Positions 1 to 6,696 of a stretch of 64,000 bases of DNA are shown in pieces. The first letter of the stretch is position 1; the number at the start of each line of letters is the position of its first letter. The stretch is taken from contig JADKBU010000012.1 of assembly GCA_016714935.1 (NCBI GenBank), positions 1 through 64,000 of the forward strand, given 5' to 3'. Under the pieces are notes generated by a model. The model did no database searches. It had not been told where the DNA came from and was given only the letters and a program-made list of their open reading frames with translations. This DNA comes from Candidatus Accumulibacter propinquus (GTDB lineage Bacteria; Pseudomonadota; Gammaproteobacteria; Burkholderiales; Rhodocyclaceae). A program made the position numbers and the translations under genes.

Positions 1-20
1 AACGATCGGGGCTACGTGTC

Positions 21-96
21 TGGTGGGTCGGGAGGGATTCGAACCCTCGACCAATGGATTAAAAGTCCACTGCTCTACCGACTGAGCTACCAACCC
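21..96 (-). tRNA. tRNA-Lys (anticodon TTT)
   Basis: Read on the minus strand the sequence folds as a full cloverleaf: acceptor GGGTTGG pairs with CCGACCC (one G-T pair), the D arm carries GCTCAG..GGTAGAGC, the anticodon loop is CTTTTAA and the T arm holds GGTTCGAATCC. The anticodon TTT reads AAA/AAG lysine codons. The 3' CCA is encoded (positions 21-23). The anticodon arm closely matches bacterial tRNA-Lys. It has its own promoter just upstream and is not co-transcribed with the tRNA-Pro 1.1 kb away. Confidence 0.97.
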
Positions 97-109
97 GGGA
101 AGCCCGAGG

Positions 110-138
110 ATTATAGGCAAGGGCACAAGGGCTGTCAA
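110..138 (-). promoter_or_regulatory. Consensus sigma70 promoter of tRNA-Lys
   Basis: On the minus strand TTGACA (133-138) and TATAAT (110-115) are separated by exactly 17 bp, a perfect match to the housekeeping promoter. The -10 box ends 13 bp before the tRNA 5' end, so the transcript would start about 6-7 nt ahead of the mature tRNA. The stretch after the -10 box is GC-rich (CCTCGGGC), the discriminator type associated with stringent control of stable RNA genes; that regulation is inference. Confidence 0.9.
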
Positions 139-481
139 CGCGCGCCATCGATGTACCTTATCTCCCGGCATGAACACACCAGTACTTGGCCAGTACCAAG
201 GTCGGGAGCAGGCAATCGAGTCGTTTGGGTGCCTCGCGTTTCGAATCTTCCAGGCGTAAGCCGCGACTCCTGAAACAAGCGGTGTCGCTCGGCTTCGCCT
301 CGGGCGCGTGCTCCCGCAAACACCGTGTTCACTTTCAGGACCGCGATTCCACGCCGTTCGGCTGGTCTGGCTGCTCAGCATCGATGCGGCGGGCGGTTCC
401 GCGACGGCATGCCAAGCGATAGACTTTGGGTCGGCCCGCCGTACAATCCCATTATGCATCGCTCGCGCTTGAGGGATCTCC

Positions 482-628
482 ATGAACGCGATACTCATCA
501 CCGTTGACCCAGAGATTCACAGCGGATCGCCGGTGTCGGCAGCGAAGCTGCGTTTCCCGACCGGGGATCGATCGAATCGGCCTTTCAGCGCGCGCTACGA
601 AGCCGCTACTCATATTCACCGCGCATGA
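482..628 (+). pseudogene. Remnant of a DUF433-type antitoxin start
   Basis: A 48-codon frame begins with ATG after the purine-rich stretch GAGGGA. Its first 18 residues (…ITVDPEIHSGSPV) resemble the N-terminus of DUF433 proteins, where a DPEI-x-GG/SG-x-P-V block precedes the G-T-R-I/V-P segment. After PV the likeness is lost and the frame stops, so the helix-turn-helix part is missing. A TACAAT -10-like box lies at about 442. DUF433 proteins are usually antitoxins paired with a DUF5615-type toxin; no toxin partner is visible here. I read this as a decayed remnant; a chance likeness is possible because only about 18 residues match. Confidence 0.4.
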
Positions 629-1126
629 TCCGGCCGATTCGCGGCTGCTTGCGGGTGATTGTGAATTCATCCGGGTGATTTCCGTCTTTGTCCGGGTCAT
701 TCCGGGCTACGGGCAGTCGGGATCTGGCCCTCCCCCGGCGATTGCCGGCGCCAAACCGCCAGATCGCCACTCCGTTTCGCCAATCCAGGGCGCTGCGCGC
801 AGATCGAAGCTCGATCCGCCGAAGTGGATGCTTCAAGGCGGGCACGCGATGCCCGTTGGCGGTGCGCGGAAGCCGCAGGCCGGCCAAGCGCAACATCGCA
901 TCGCTTTTGGAAATCTGATTTCGGTGATTGCAAGCCGGAAATGGCGGGAACGCGGGACTGAATCCGGGTTTCGAGGCGAGGAACGGTTGAACAACCAGCC
1001 TTGACCCGGGACTTGACCGCATCCGAAGCTCGCTGCCGGGCAGGCCGGCGCGAAGATCACGGCAGGCACCTGGGCCGGGGGTCGCCGGGTCCGGCATCGG
1101 GAACCCCCTGGCCACGCCGGACCGCG
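629..1126. other. Gene-free stretch between the two tRNAs
   Basis: Together with 139-481 this makes up most of a 1.08 kb interval with no convincing gene. Frames on both strands are open for up to about 220 codons, but their translations are low-complexity Arg/Pro/Ala mixes that match no family I know, one of them crosses the tRNA-Pro, and none has a good ribosome site. The DUF433-like remnant and three imperfect tandem repeats are the only structure I see. A degraded mobile element or toxin-antitoxin insertion next to a tRNA is a reasonable but unproven explanation. Confidence 0.6.
651..710 (+). repeat. Three imperfect tandem repeats of about 20 bp
   Basis: The motif C-C/G-GGGTGATT recurs at 651-660 and 671-680 and, as CCGGGTCATT, at 692-701, giving periods of 20 and 21 bp. 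A related run with GATTTCGGTGATT lies at about 918-930. Closely spaced terminal repeats of this kind occur at the ends of some insertion sequences, but no transposase remnant is seen, so an origin is not assigned. Confidence 0.4.
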
Positions 1127-1162
1127 AAAAAAAAGAGAAACCGGCACCTGGCCGATTTCTCT
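1127..1162 (-). terminator. Rho-independent terminator after tRNA-Pro
   Basis: On the minus strand a 12-bp stem (arms 1151-1162 and 1134-1145, one G-U pair) closes a 5-nt loop CAGGT and is followed by an uninterrupted run of eight T. It lies about 20 nt past the encoded CCA of tRNA-Pro and would end the tRNA-Pro transcript, and with it the long thrS-to-merR unit. Confidence 0.92.
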
Positions 1163-1182
1163 TTCTGATTGCTCGATACGTT

Positions 1183-1259
1183 TGGTCGGGGCGCCGGGAT
1201 TCGAACTCGGGACCCCTTGCACCCCATGCAAGTGCGCTACCAGGCTGCGCCACGCCCCG
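1183..1259 (-). tRNA. tRNA-Pro (anticodon GGG)
   Basis: The minus strand folds as a 77-nt tRNA: acceptor CGGGGCG pairs perfectly with CGCCCCG, the D arm reads GCGCAGCCTGGTAGCGC, the anticodon arm CTTGC-ATGGGGT-GCAAG exposes GGG, and the T arm has GAGTTCGAATC. The 3' CCA is encoded at 1183-1185. The D arm with GCGCAGCCTGGTAGCGC is typical of bacterial tRNA-Pro. It sits right after the merR-like gene, the usual place in betaproteobacteria, and is followed by a strong terminator. Confidence 0.97.
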
Positions 1260-1270
1260 ACAACCGCTCA

Positions 1271-1276
1271 ATTATA
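1271..1276 (-). promoter_or_regulatory. Possible -10 box for tRNA-Pro
   Basis: TATAAT on the minus strand lies 11 bp upstream of the tRNA 5' end, just past the 3' end of the merR-like gene. No good -35 hexamer is found at 16-18 bp, so the tRNA may be transcribed from here, by read-through of the upstream operon, or both. Confidence 0.45.
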
Positions 1277-1283
1277 CCTGAAA

Positions 1284-1661
1284 TCACTGCTCGGGCTCAC
1301 GCCGCAGCATTTCGACGATGCTCAAAAGCTCGACGCGCAACTTCTCGGGAGTCAGGGCCGCCGGGTCGGCTGCAGGCTCCACGGCATCGTCCAGGCGGTT
1401 GCGCGCGCCACTGATGGTAAAACCCTGGCTGTAGAGAAGTTCGCGGATGCGGCGAACCAGCAGGACCTCGTGGTGCTGGTAATAGCGGCGGTTGCCACGA
1501 CGCTTTACCGGCCTGAGTTGCGAGAACTCCTGCTCCCAGTAGCGCAGGACGTGCGGCTTGACGCCGCACAGCTCACTGACCTCGCCAATGGTGAAGTAGC
1601 GCTTGGCCGGGATGGCCGGCAAAGGCTCCTGGCCCGGTTCTTTATGGCTGACTTCCATCAT
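1284..1661 (-). CDS. MerR-family transcriptional regulator
   Basis: This 125-residue protein has a MerR-type winged helix-turn-helix at about residues 20-90 (YFTIGEVSELCGVKPHVLRYW, then RRGNRRYY, the wing). The remaining part is a short helical tail without effector-binding cysteines, so it belongs to the small MerR-like group (often called 'MerR family, IHF-associated') whose signal is unknown. It overlaps ihfA by 20 nt and precedes tRNA-Pro, a conserved arrangement in betaproteobacteria, so it is translated from the same mRNA as the pheST-ihfA genes. The DNA-binding role is certain from the domain; the target is not. Confidence 0.9.
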   Translation of the reverse strand: MMEVSHKEPGQEPLPAIPAKRYFTIGEVSELCGVKPHVLRYWEQEFSQLRPVKRRGNRRYYQHHEVLLVRRIRELLYSQGFTISGARNRLDDAVEPAADPAALTPEKLRVELLSIVEMLRREPEQ

Positions 1662-1944
1662 AGGCGTGCTCCACCTCGGCCTTCAGTTTCTGGCTGGCAT
1701 GAAAAGTGACGACCCGTCGCGCGGTGATCGGGATTTCCTCGCCGGTCTTCGGATTGCGGCCGGGCCGCTGCGGCTTGTCGCGCAACTGGAAATTGCCGAA
1801 CCCCGAGAGCTTTACGCCGTCGCCGCATTCCAGCGCATTGCGGATTTCTTCGAAAAAGGCCTCGACCATGTCCTTGGCCTCACGTTTGTTGAGGCCGACC
1901 TTCTCGAACAGCAAGTCCGCGAGTTCTGCTTTGGTAAGCGTCAT
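1642..1944 (-). CDS. ihfA: Integration host factor subunit alpha
   Basis: This 100-residue HU/IHF-fold protein forms a heterodimer with IhfB and bends DNA sharply at specific sites, aiding recombination, replication and sigma54 promoters. Visible hallmarks are the N-terminal TKAELADLLFEKVGLNKREAK helix pair, GFGNF at about residues 47-51, and the arm GRNPKTGEEIPI at about 63-74, whose proline intercalates in DNA. The start is fixed by family length and a GAAGGGGAAGAA ribosome site upstream. It follows pheT by 12 nt, as in most proteobacteria. Confidence 0.97.
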   Translation of the reverse strand: MTLTKAELADLLFEKVGLNKREAKDMVEAFFEEIRNALECGDGVKLSGFGNFQLRDKPQRPGRNPKTGEEIPITARRVVTFHASQKLKAEVEHAYDGSQP

Positions 1945-1956
1945 TTCTTCCCCTTC

Positions 1957-4332
1957 TCAGACGCGAAGCTGAGCTGCGAATGTGTCTTCCAGATAAGCCA
2001 CCATTTGCTGCATGGCGGCTTCAACCTCGACTTCAAGCAAGGTTTTTTGAGTATCTTGCATCACTATGCGGAAGGCAAGGCTTTTCTTGCCGGCCTCGAC
2101 GCCGCGTCCGGCATAGACGTCGAACAGGCGAACATCGCGCACGATGGTCGGCCGGTTGGCGCTCAGGGCGTCGATCAGTTGCTGCAGTTCGAGCGCCTGA
2201 TCGACGACCAGCGCCATGTCGCGTATGACGATCGGCTGGCGTGAAACCTCGGCGTAGTGCGGCAGCGTGGCCGTCGTGAGCGCTTCGAGATCGAGTTCGA
2301 AGAGCACGGCCGGCAGCGGCAGCTCGTATTTCTGCTGCCACTGCGGGTGCAACTCGCCGACGAAACCGATGCCCTTGCCGGCAACCAGAACGCGCGCGCA
2401 GCGGCCCGGATGCAGAGCCGGGTGCTCGGCCTTCTCGAAGCGGGCGACGAGCGGGGCCAGCAGGGTTTCGAGGTCCCCCTTGAGGTCGAAAAAGTCGACC
2501 TGGCGCGCGGCACCGCCCCACTGTTCAGGCAACGCCGTACCGTAAGCCAGCGCCGTGAGTTTCCACGGCTGGTGAAAACCGGCGACCGGGCCACCCTGCG
2601 GATCGCGGAAGAAGCAGCGCCCGGTTTCGAACACGCGCACGCGATTCTGCCTGCGCTTGAGGTTGGTCGCCACGTTGGCCACCAACCCGCCGATCAGCGA
2701 GGAACGCATGACGCTCAAGTGGCTGGCAATCGGGTTGGCCAGGCGGATCAACTGCGCGTTGCCGGCGAAATCCGCTTCCCAGGCTTCTTCGACGAAGGCG
2801 AAGTTGACCACTTCCTGATAGCCGCAGTCAGCCAGTATCTGCCGGACGCGCGCCAGCGGCCGCGCCTGCTCGGTCTGCGGCAGCATCGTCAGGACCGCCT
2901 GCGGCGCTGCCGAGGGAATGTTCTCGTAGCCATGCAGGCGAGCGATTTCCTCGATCAGGTCTTCCTCGATCTCGATGTCGAAGCGGTAGCTCGGCGGCGT
3001 GACGACGAAGTCCTGGCCATCGCGGGAAAACGGCAGGGCCAGGCGCGTGAACAGTTCGCCGATACGCTCGGCGGTCAACGGCAGCCCGAGCACCTTGGCG
3101 ACGCGTGCCGGGCGCAGGCGCACCGGCTGCCGCGCCGGCAGGCTCGCCGACGCCTCGCTGACCGGCCCCGCCTGGCCGCCGCAGATATCGATCACCAGCC
3201 GCGTGGCACGCTCGAGCGCGCGCCGCGTGCCGGCGAAGTCGACGCCGCGCTCGAAACGATGCGACGCGTCCGAAACGAAGCCATAGCGCCGCGCACGCCC
3301 GGCAATCGCCGCCGGCGCGAAAAAGGCCGATTCGAGGAACACCTCGGTGGTGGCCGGGGTGATGCCGCTGGCTTCGTCGCCCATGATCCCGGCCATCGCC
3401 ACCGGACGTTGTGCATCGCTGATCAGCAGGATGTCGGGCTGCAGGGTCAGCGTCTGCTCGTTGAGCAGGCTGATCGTCTCGCCCGCCTGCGCCATGCGGG
3501 CGTGGATGGCGCCGTGCAGGCGGCTGTTGTCGAAAGCATGCAGCGGCTGTCCGAGTTCGAGCATCACGTAGTTGGTGATGTCGACCAGCGCCGAGATCGG
3601 ACGCAGGCCGCTGCGCTCCAGGCGCCGCCGCATCCACGCCGGGGTGGCGGCGGTGCCATCGACGCCGGCGATCACCCGACCGCAGTAACATGGGCAGGCC
3701 GCGGGCGCGTCGAGCACGACGGCGCGCTCGGTCGTCAGCGTGACCTCGACCTCTGCGACTTCGGTGAAACGGGCGGGGGTGCCGGTCAGCGCCGCGACCT
3801 CGCGAGCCACCCCTTCGAGCGACAGGCAGTCGGCCCGGTTGGGCGTCAGCTTGAGCGTCAGCAGGCGGTCATCGAGATCGAGATGGCGACGGATGTCTTC
3901 GCCCACCGGCGCGTCGGCGGCCAGCAGCAGCAGCCCGGCCGCGTCCTCGGCAATCCCGAGCTCCCTGGCCGAGCAGAGCATTCCCGAGGATTCGACGCCA
4001 CGCACCTTGGCCACCTTGATCCGGAAACCGCCGGGCAGTTCGGCGCCCGGCAGCGCACACGGCACCTTGATGCCGACTGCGGCGTTCGGCGCGCCACAGA
4101 CGATCTGCAACGGTTCCCCCGACCCGACGTCGACGCGGCAGACGTTGAGGCGGTCGGCGCCCGGATGCTTGTCGACGCTGAGCACCTGCGCGACGACGAC
4201 CTGGTCGAAGCGCGGCGCGACCGTCTCTTCGGCTTCCACTTCGAGGCCGGCCATGGTCAACAGATGCGAGAACTCATGCCCCGAGCACGCCGGATCGACG
4301 AAGCTGCGAAGCCAGGATTCAGAAAATTTCAT
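1957..4332 (-). CDS. pheT: Phenylalanine-tRNA ligase beta subunit
   Basis: The 791-residue beta chain of the alpha2-beta2 synthetase that charges tRNA-Phe. Length is normal (about 790-800). In order it shows an EMAP/OB tRNA-binding domain (about 40-150, including DKHPGADRLNVCRVD), the B3/B4 editing domain that clears Tyr-tRNA-Phe (about 210-380), the B5 domain (about 400-470), a class II core-like fold, and a C-terminal FDX-ACB anticodon-binding domain (about 700-791, with PIVIRDMALVVD). It lies 28 nt after pheS and 12 nt before ihfA, clearly in one operon. Confidence 0.98.
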   Translation of the reverse strand: MKFSESWLRSFVDPACSGHEFSHLLTMAGLEVEAEETVAPRFDQVVVAQVLSVDKHPGADRLNVCRVDVGSGEPLQIVCGAPNAAVGIKVPCALPGAELPGGFRIKVAKVRGVESSGMLCSARELGIAEDAAGLLLLAADAPVGEDIRRHLDLDDRLLTLKLTPNRADCLSLEGVAREVAALTGTPARFTEVAEVEVTLTTERAVVLDAPAACPCYCGRVIAGVDGTAATPAWMRRRLERSGLRPISALVDITNYVMLELGQPLHAFDNSRLHGAIHARMAQAGETISLLNEQTLTLQPDILLISDAQRPVAMAGIMGDEASGITPATTEVFLESAFFAPAAIAGRARRYGFVSDASHRFERGVDFAGTRRALERATRLVIDICGGQAGPVSEASASLPARQPVRLRPARVAKVLGLPLTAERIGELFTRLALPFSRDGQDFVVTPPSYRFDIEIEEDLIEEIARLHGYENIPSAAPQAVLTMLPQTEQARPLARVRQILADCGYQEVVNFAFVEEAWEADFAGNAQLIRLANPIASHLSVMRSSLIGGLVANVATNLKRRQNRVRVFETGRCFFRDPQGGPVAGFHQPWKLTALAYGTALPEQWGGAARQVDFFDLKGDLETLLAPLVARFEKAEHPALHPGRCARVLVAGKGIGFVGELHPQWQQKYELPLPAVLFELDLEALTTATLPHYAEVSRQPIVIRDMALVVDQALELQQLIDALSANRPTIVRDVRLFDVYAGRGVEAGKKSLAFRIVMQDTQKTLLEVEVEAAMQQMVAYLEDTFAAQLRV

Positions 4333-4360
4333 GGCCGCTCAATGTCAGGAGGAAACACCG

Positions 4361-5407
4361 TCAGACAAACTGCCGCAGGAAGCGCAGGTCGCCATCGTAG
4401 AACAGGCGCAGGTCATTGACGCCGTAACGCAACATCGTCAGGCGGTCCGGCCCCATGCCGAAGGCAAAGCCGATGTACTGCTCGGGGTCGATGTTGACGT
4501 GCCGCAGGACATTCGGGTGCACCATGCCGCAGCCGGCAATCTCCAGCCAGCGACCCTTCAGGGCGCCGCTCATGAAAGCCATGTCAATCTCGGCCGACGG
4601 TTCGGTGAACGGGAAGAATGAGGGGCGGAAGCGCACCTGCAGATCGTCGCTCTCGAAGAAGCGGCGCAGGAAGTCGCCGATCACGCCCTTGAGATCGGCA
4701 AAGCTGACCTGCTCGCCAATCCACAGCCCCTCGACCTGGTGAAACATCGGCGAGTGCGTGGCGTCGGAATCGACCCGATAGACGCGTCCGGGGGCAATCA
4801 CCCGGATCTCCGGCATCTTCTTGCGATCGGCGTAGCGGGCGACATGCGCCTGCATGTAGCGCACCTGAATCGGACTGGTATGCGTGCGCAACAGGACACC
4901 CTCGGCGACGCCGCCGGCCGTGTCCTGCAGATAGAAGGTATCGTGCATCGAACGCGCGGGATGATCGGCCGGCGTGTTGAGCGCGGTGAAATTCTGGAAG
5001 TCGGCCTCGATCTCGGGACCATCGGCGACATCGAAACCGATCGAGCGAAACAGGCCTTCGATGCGTTCGAGCGTGCGGGTGACCGGATGCAGACCGCCAC
5101 GCGCCTGACCGCGACCCGGCAGCGTCACATCGAGCGCCTCTTCGGCGAGTCGCGCGGCCAGCGCCATTTGCCGCAGCGCCTCGCGACGCGCGTTGAGCGC
5201 CGCTTCGACGGCGTCCTTGCTGCGATTGATCGCCGCACCGGCGGTCTTGCGCTCGTCCGGCGGCAGTTTGGCCAGACCCTTGAGCAACTCGGTCACCCGG
5301 CCGTTCCTGCCGAGGTAAGTGGCCTTGATCTGCTCCAGCGCATCAGGGTCGTCGGTCGCCGCAAAGGCTGCCGACGCGGCGTGGACTATTTCATCGAAGT
5401 TGTGCAT
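4361..5407 (-). CDS. pheS: Phenylalanine-tRNA ligase alpha subunit
   Basis: The 348-residue catalytic subunit. An N-terminal coiled-coil tRNA-binding arm (about 1-90) is followed by the class II catalytic domain with FHQVEGLWIGEQVSFADLKG (motif 2 region) and, at the C-terminus, GMGPDRLTMLRYGVNDLRLF (motif 3, ATP binding). The start is ATG at 5405-5407, only 24 nt beyond a terminator-like hairpin that could attenuate pheST transcription. It activates phenylalanine with ATP and passes it to tRNA-Phe with PheT. Confidence 0.98.
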   Translation of the reverse strand: MHNFDEIVHAASAAFAATDDPDALEQIKATYLGRNGRVTELLKGLAKLPPDERKTAGAAINRSKDAVEAALNARREALRQMALAARLAEEALDVTLPGRGQARGGLHPVTRTLERIEGLFRSIGFDVADGPEIEADFQNFTALNTPADHPARSMHDTFYLQDTAGGVAEGVLLRTHTSPIQVRYMQAHVARYADRKKMPEIRVIAPGRVYRVDSDATHSPMFHQVEGLWIGEQVSFADLKGVIGDFLRRFFESDDLQVRFRPSFFPFTEPSAEIDMAFMSGALKGRWLEIAGCGMVHPNVLRHVNIDPEQYIGFAFGMGPDRLTMLRYGVNDLRLFYDGDLRFLRQFV

Positions 5408-5430
5408 GGCATTGAAGAGGGTGTTCGCCG

Positions 5431-5456
5431 AAAAAAAGGAGGCTCGCGCCTCCTTT
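5431..5456 (-). terminator. Terminator/attenuator between rplT and pheS
   Basis: On the minus strand the stem AAAGGAGGC-GCGA-GCCTCCTTT (9 bp, GNRA-like loop) is followed by T-rich sequence (seven T in total including the stem end), a textbook intrinsic terminator. It lies 17 nt after the rplT stop and 24 nt before the pheS ATG. In E. coli pheST is governed by an attenuator with the pheM leader peptide; here there is no room for a leader peptide between rplT and the hairpin, so it either trims read-through from the ribosomal genes or works by another means. Confidence 0.85.
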
Positions 5457-5473
5457 CTTGAGACTCGTCGGGC

Positions 5474-5833
5474 CTAGGCTGCGAGTTGGGCCTTGGCCTG
5501 CACGGCCAGAGCGGCAAAGGCCGGCTTGTCGAAGACGGCGAGATCGGCGAGCACCTTGCGGTCGACTTCGATCTGCGCCTTCTTGAGGCCATTCATGAAG
5601 GTGCTGTACTTCATGCCGACTTCCCTGGCCGCGGCGTTGATGCGCGCGATCCAGAGGCTGCGGAACTGACGCTTGCGCTGACGACGGTCGCGGTAGGCGT
5701 ACTGTCCGGCCTTCATTACCGCCTGCTTGGCGACGCGATAGACATTCTTGCGGCGGCCGCGGTAACCCTTGGCCAGGGCGAGAATTTTCTTGTGACGCGC
5801 GTGCGCCGTTACACCACGTTTGACTCGGGGCAT
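5474..5833 (-). CDS. rplT: 50S ribosomal protein L20
   Basis: 119 residues, the normal length for bacterial L20, with the family start MPRVKRGVTAHARHKKIL and the core GYRGRRKNVYRVAKQAVMKA. It binds 23S rRNA early in 50S assembly and in E. coli also represses its own operon by binding the rpmI leader. It starts 11 nt after rpmI and has AGGAG about 7 nt before the ATG. Confidence 0.99.
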   Translation of the reverse strand: MPRVKRGVTAHARHKKILALAKGYRGRRKNVYRVAKQAVMKAGQYAYRDRRQRKRQFRSLWIARINAAAREVGMKYSTFMNGLKKAQIEVDRKVLADLAVFDKPAFAALAVQAKAQLAA

Positions 5834-5844
5834 CTTTTATCTCC

Positions 5845-6042
5845 TTAAGCGTAAGGCATCATGGCGCGAACCATGGCCTTGTCAGAGTGGTGCACCTCGG
5901 TCGTGCCGCGCAACTGGCGCTTGGTCTTGGTGTCCTTCTTGGTCAGAATGTGCCGCTTGTACGCGTGCGAGCGTTTGATTCGGCCGCTGGGACTGATCTT
6001 GAAGCGTTTTTTCGCTCCCGTCTTGGTCTTCATCTTGGGCAT
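5845..6042 (-). CDS. rpmI: 50S ribosomal protein L35
   Basis: 65 residues, standard length for L35, beginning MPKMKTKTGAKKRFK and containing the SHILTKK-like KRHILTKKDTKTKRQL. It has an AGAGGAG ribosome site just upstream. Gene order infC-rpmI-rplT is universal in proteobacteria, and translation is probably coupled with rplT. Confidence 0.99.
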   Translation of the reverse strand: MPKMKTKTGAKKRFKISPSGRIKRSHAYKRHILTKKDTKTKRQLRGTTEVHHSDKAMVRAMMPYA

Positions 6043-6072
6043 TGAATGCTCCTCTTATAAACATGCCGCCAG

Positions 6073-6135
6073 GTGTCCCCCGACGGGGGCACTTCGGACC
6101 CGGCACCACTTGTTGTTGCTGGCCGCAGGCCAGCA
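6073..6135 (-). promoter_or_regulatory. Structured leader upstream of rpmI
   Basis: The 106-nt infC-rpmI spacer holds two strong hairpins on the minus strand: an 8-bp perfect stem TGCTGGCC/GGCCAGCA with a 3-nt loop (6117-6135) and GTG-CCCCC/GGGGG-CAC (6073-6092). Proteobacterial L20 autoregulates by binding structured RNA at this position, so these are candidate parts of an L20 operator. The structural role is inference; the inverted repeats are seen directly. Confidence 0.5.
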
Positions 6136-6148
6136 CTTGAATCCGAGC

Positions 6149-6670
6149 CTATTTCTTCTTGCTCGGGGTCAACACCATGACCATCTGGCGACCTTCCATC
6201 TTCGGCATCTGCTCGACTGCCGCCAGGTCCTGCAAATCGGACTTGATACGCTCGATCTGGCGCATGCCGATATCCTGATGGGCCATCTCGCGACCACGAA
6301 AGCGCAACGTGACCTTGACCTTGTCTTCTTCTTCGAGGAAGCGCGTCATGTTGCGCAGCTTGATCTGGTAGTCGTTCTCGTCGGTACCCGGACGGAATTT
6401 GACTTCCTTCACCTGCACCTGCTTCTGCTTGAGCTTCTGCTCATGCTGACGCTTCTGTTCCTGGTACTTGAACTTGCCGAAATCGACGATTCGGCAGACG
6501 GGGGGCTGGGCCATCGGGGCAATCTCGACGAGATCGACTCCCGCCTCGTCGGCCAGGGCCAGTGCCGCCCTGACGCTCATGACTCCCAGTTGCTCGCCGT
6601 CCAACCCGACCAGACGGACTTCCGGTGCGTTGATCTCTTCGTTAACGCGTTGCGCCTTTTGCAGTGCGAT
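6149..6670 (-). CDS. infC: Translation initiation factor IF-3 (ATC start)
   Basis: A 173-residue IF-3 that binds the 30S subunit, prevents premature 50S joining and checks the start codon. Both domains are present: the N-domain (RVNEEINAPEVRLVGLDGEQLG…PPVCRIVDFGKF) and the C-domain (KEVKFRPGTDENDYQIKLRN…). The best start is the rare codon ATC at 6668-6670: it has a perfect AAGGAG 7 nt upstream and gives the normal family length. A TTG at 6698-6700 would overlap the thrS stop, has no ribosome site and adds ten residues outside the family. A non-canonical start (ATT in E. coli) lets IF-3 repress its own translation. Confidence 0.95.
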   Translation of the reverse strand: MALQKAQRVNEEINAPEVRLVGLDGEQLGVMSVRAALALADEAGVDLVEIAPMAQPPVCRIVDFGKFKYQEQKRQHEQKLKQKQVQVKEVKFRPGTDENDYQIKLRNMTRFLEEEDKVKVTLRFRGREMAHQDIGMRQIERIKSDLQDLAAVEQMPKMEGRQMVMVLTPSKKK

Positions 6671-6683
6671 GGGTCCACTCCTT
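6668..6683 (-). promoter_or_regulatory. Ribosome site and rare ATC start of infC
   Basis: AAGGAG (6678-6683), a 7-nt spacer and ATC (6668-6670). No ATG or GTG lies near. This is the sequence basis for IF-3 discrimination against its own start codon and hence for autogenous control; the regulatory effect is known for E. coli infC (ATT) and inferred here. Confidence 0.8.
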
Positions 6684-6696
6684 GTTTCGACAATAA

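Noticed and set aside
606..1271. 221-codon minus-strand frame between the tRNAs
   Set aside because: It runs through the tRNA-Pro gene and terminator, and its sequence is low-complexity Arg/Pro without family likeness.
2257..4419. 720-codon open frame on the plus strand opposite pheT
   Set aside because: It mirrors pheT codon by codon; GC-rich genes leave long antisense frames. The translation is Arg/Gly/Asp-rich and matches no family.
5408..5473. pheM-like leader peptide before pheST
   Set aside because: No frame with clustered Phe codons fits between rplT and the terminator.
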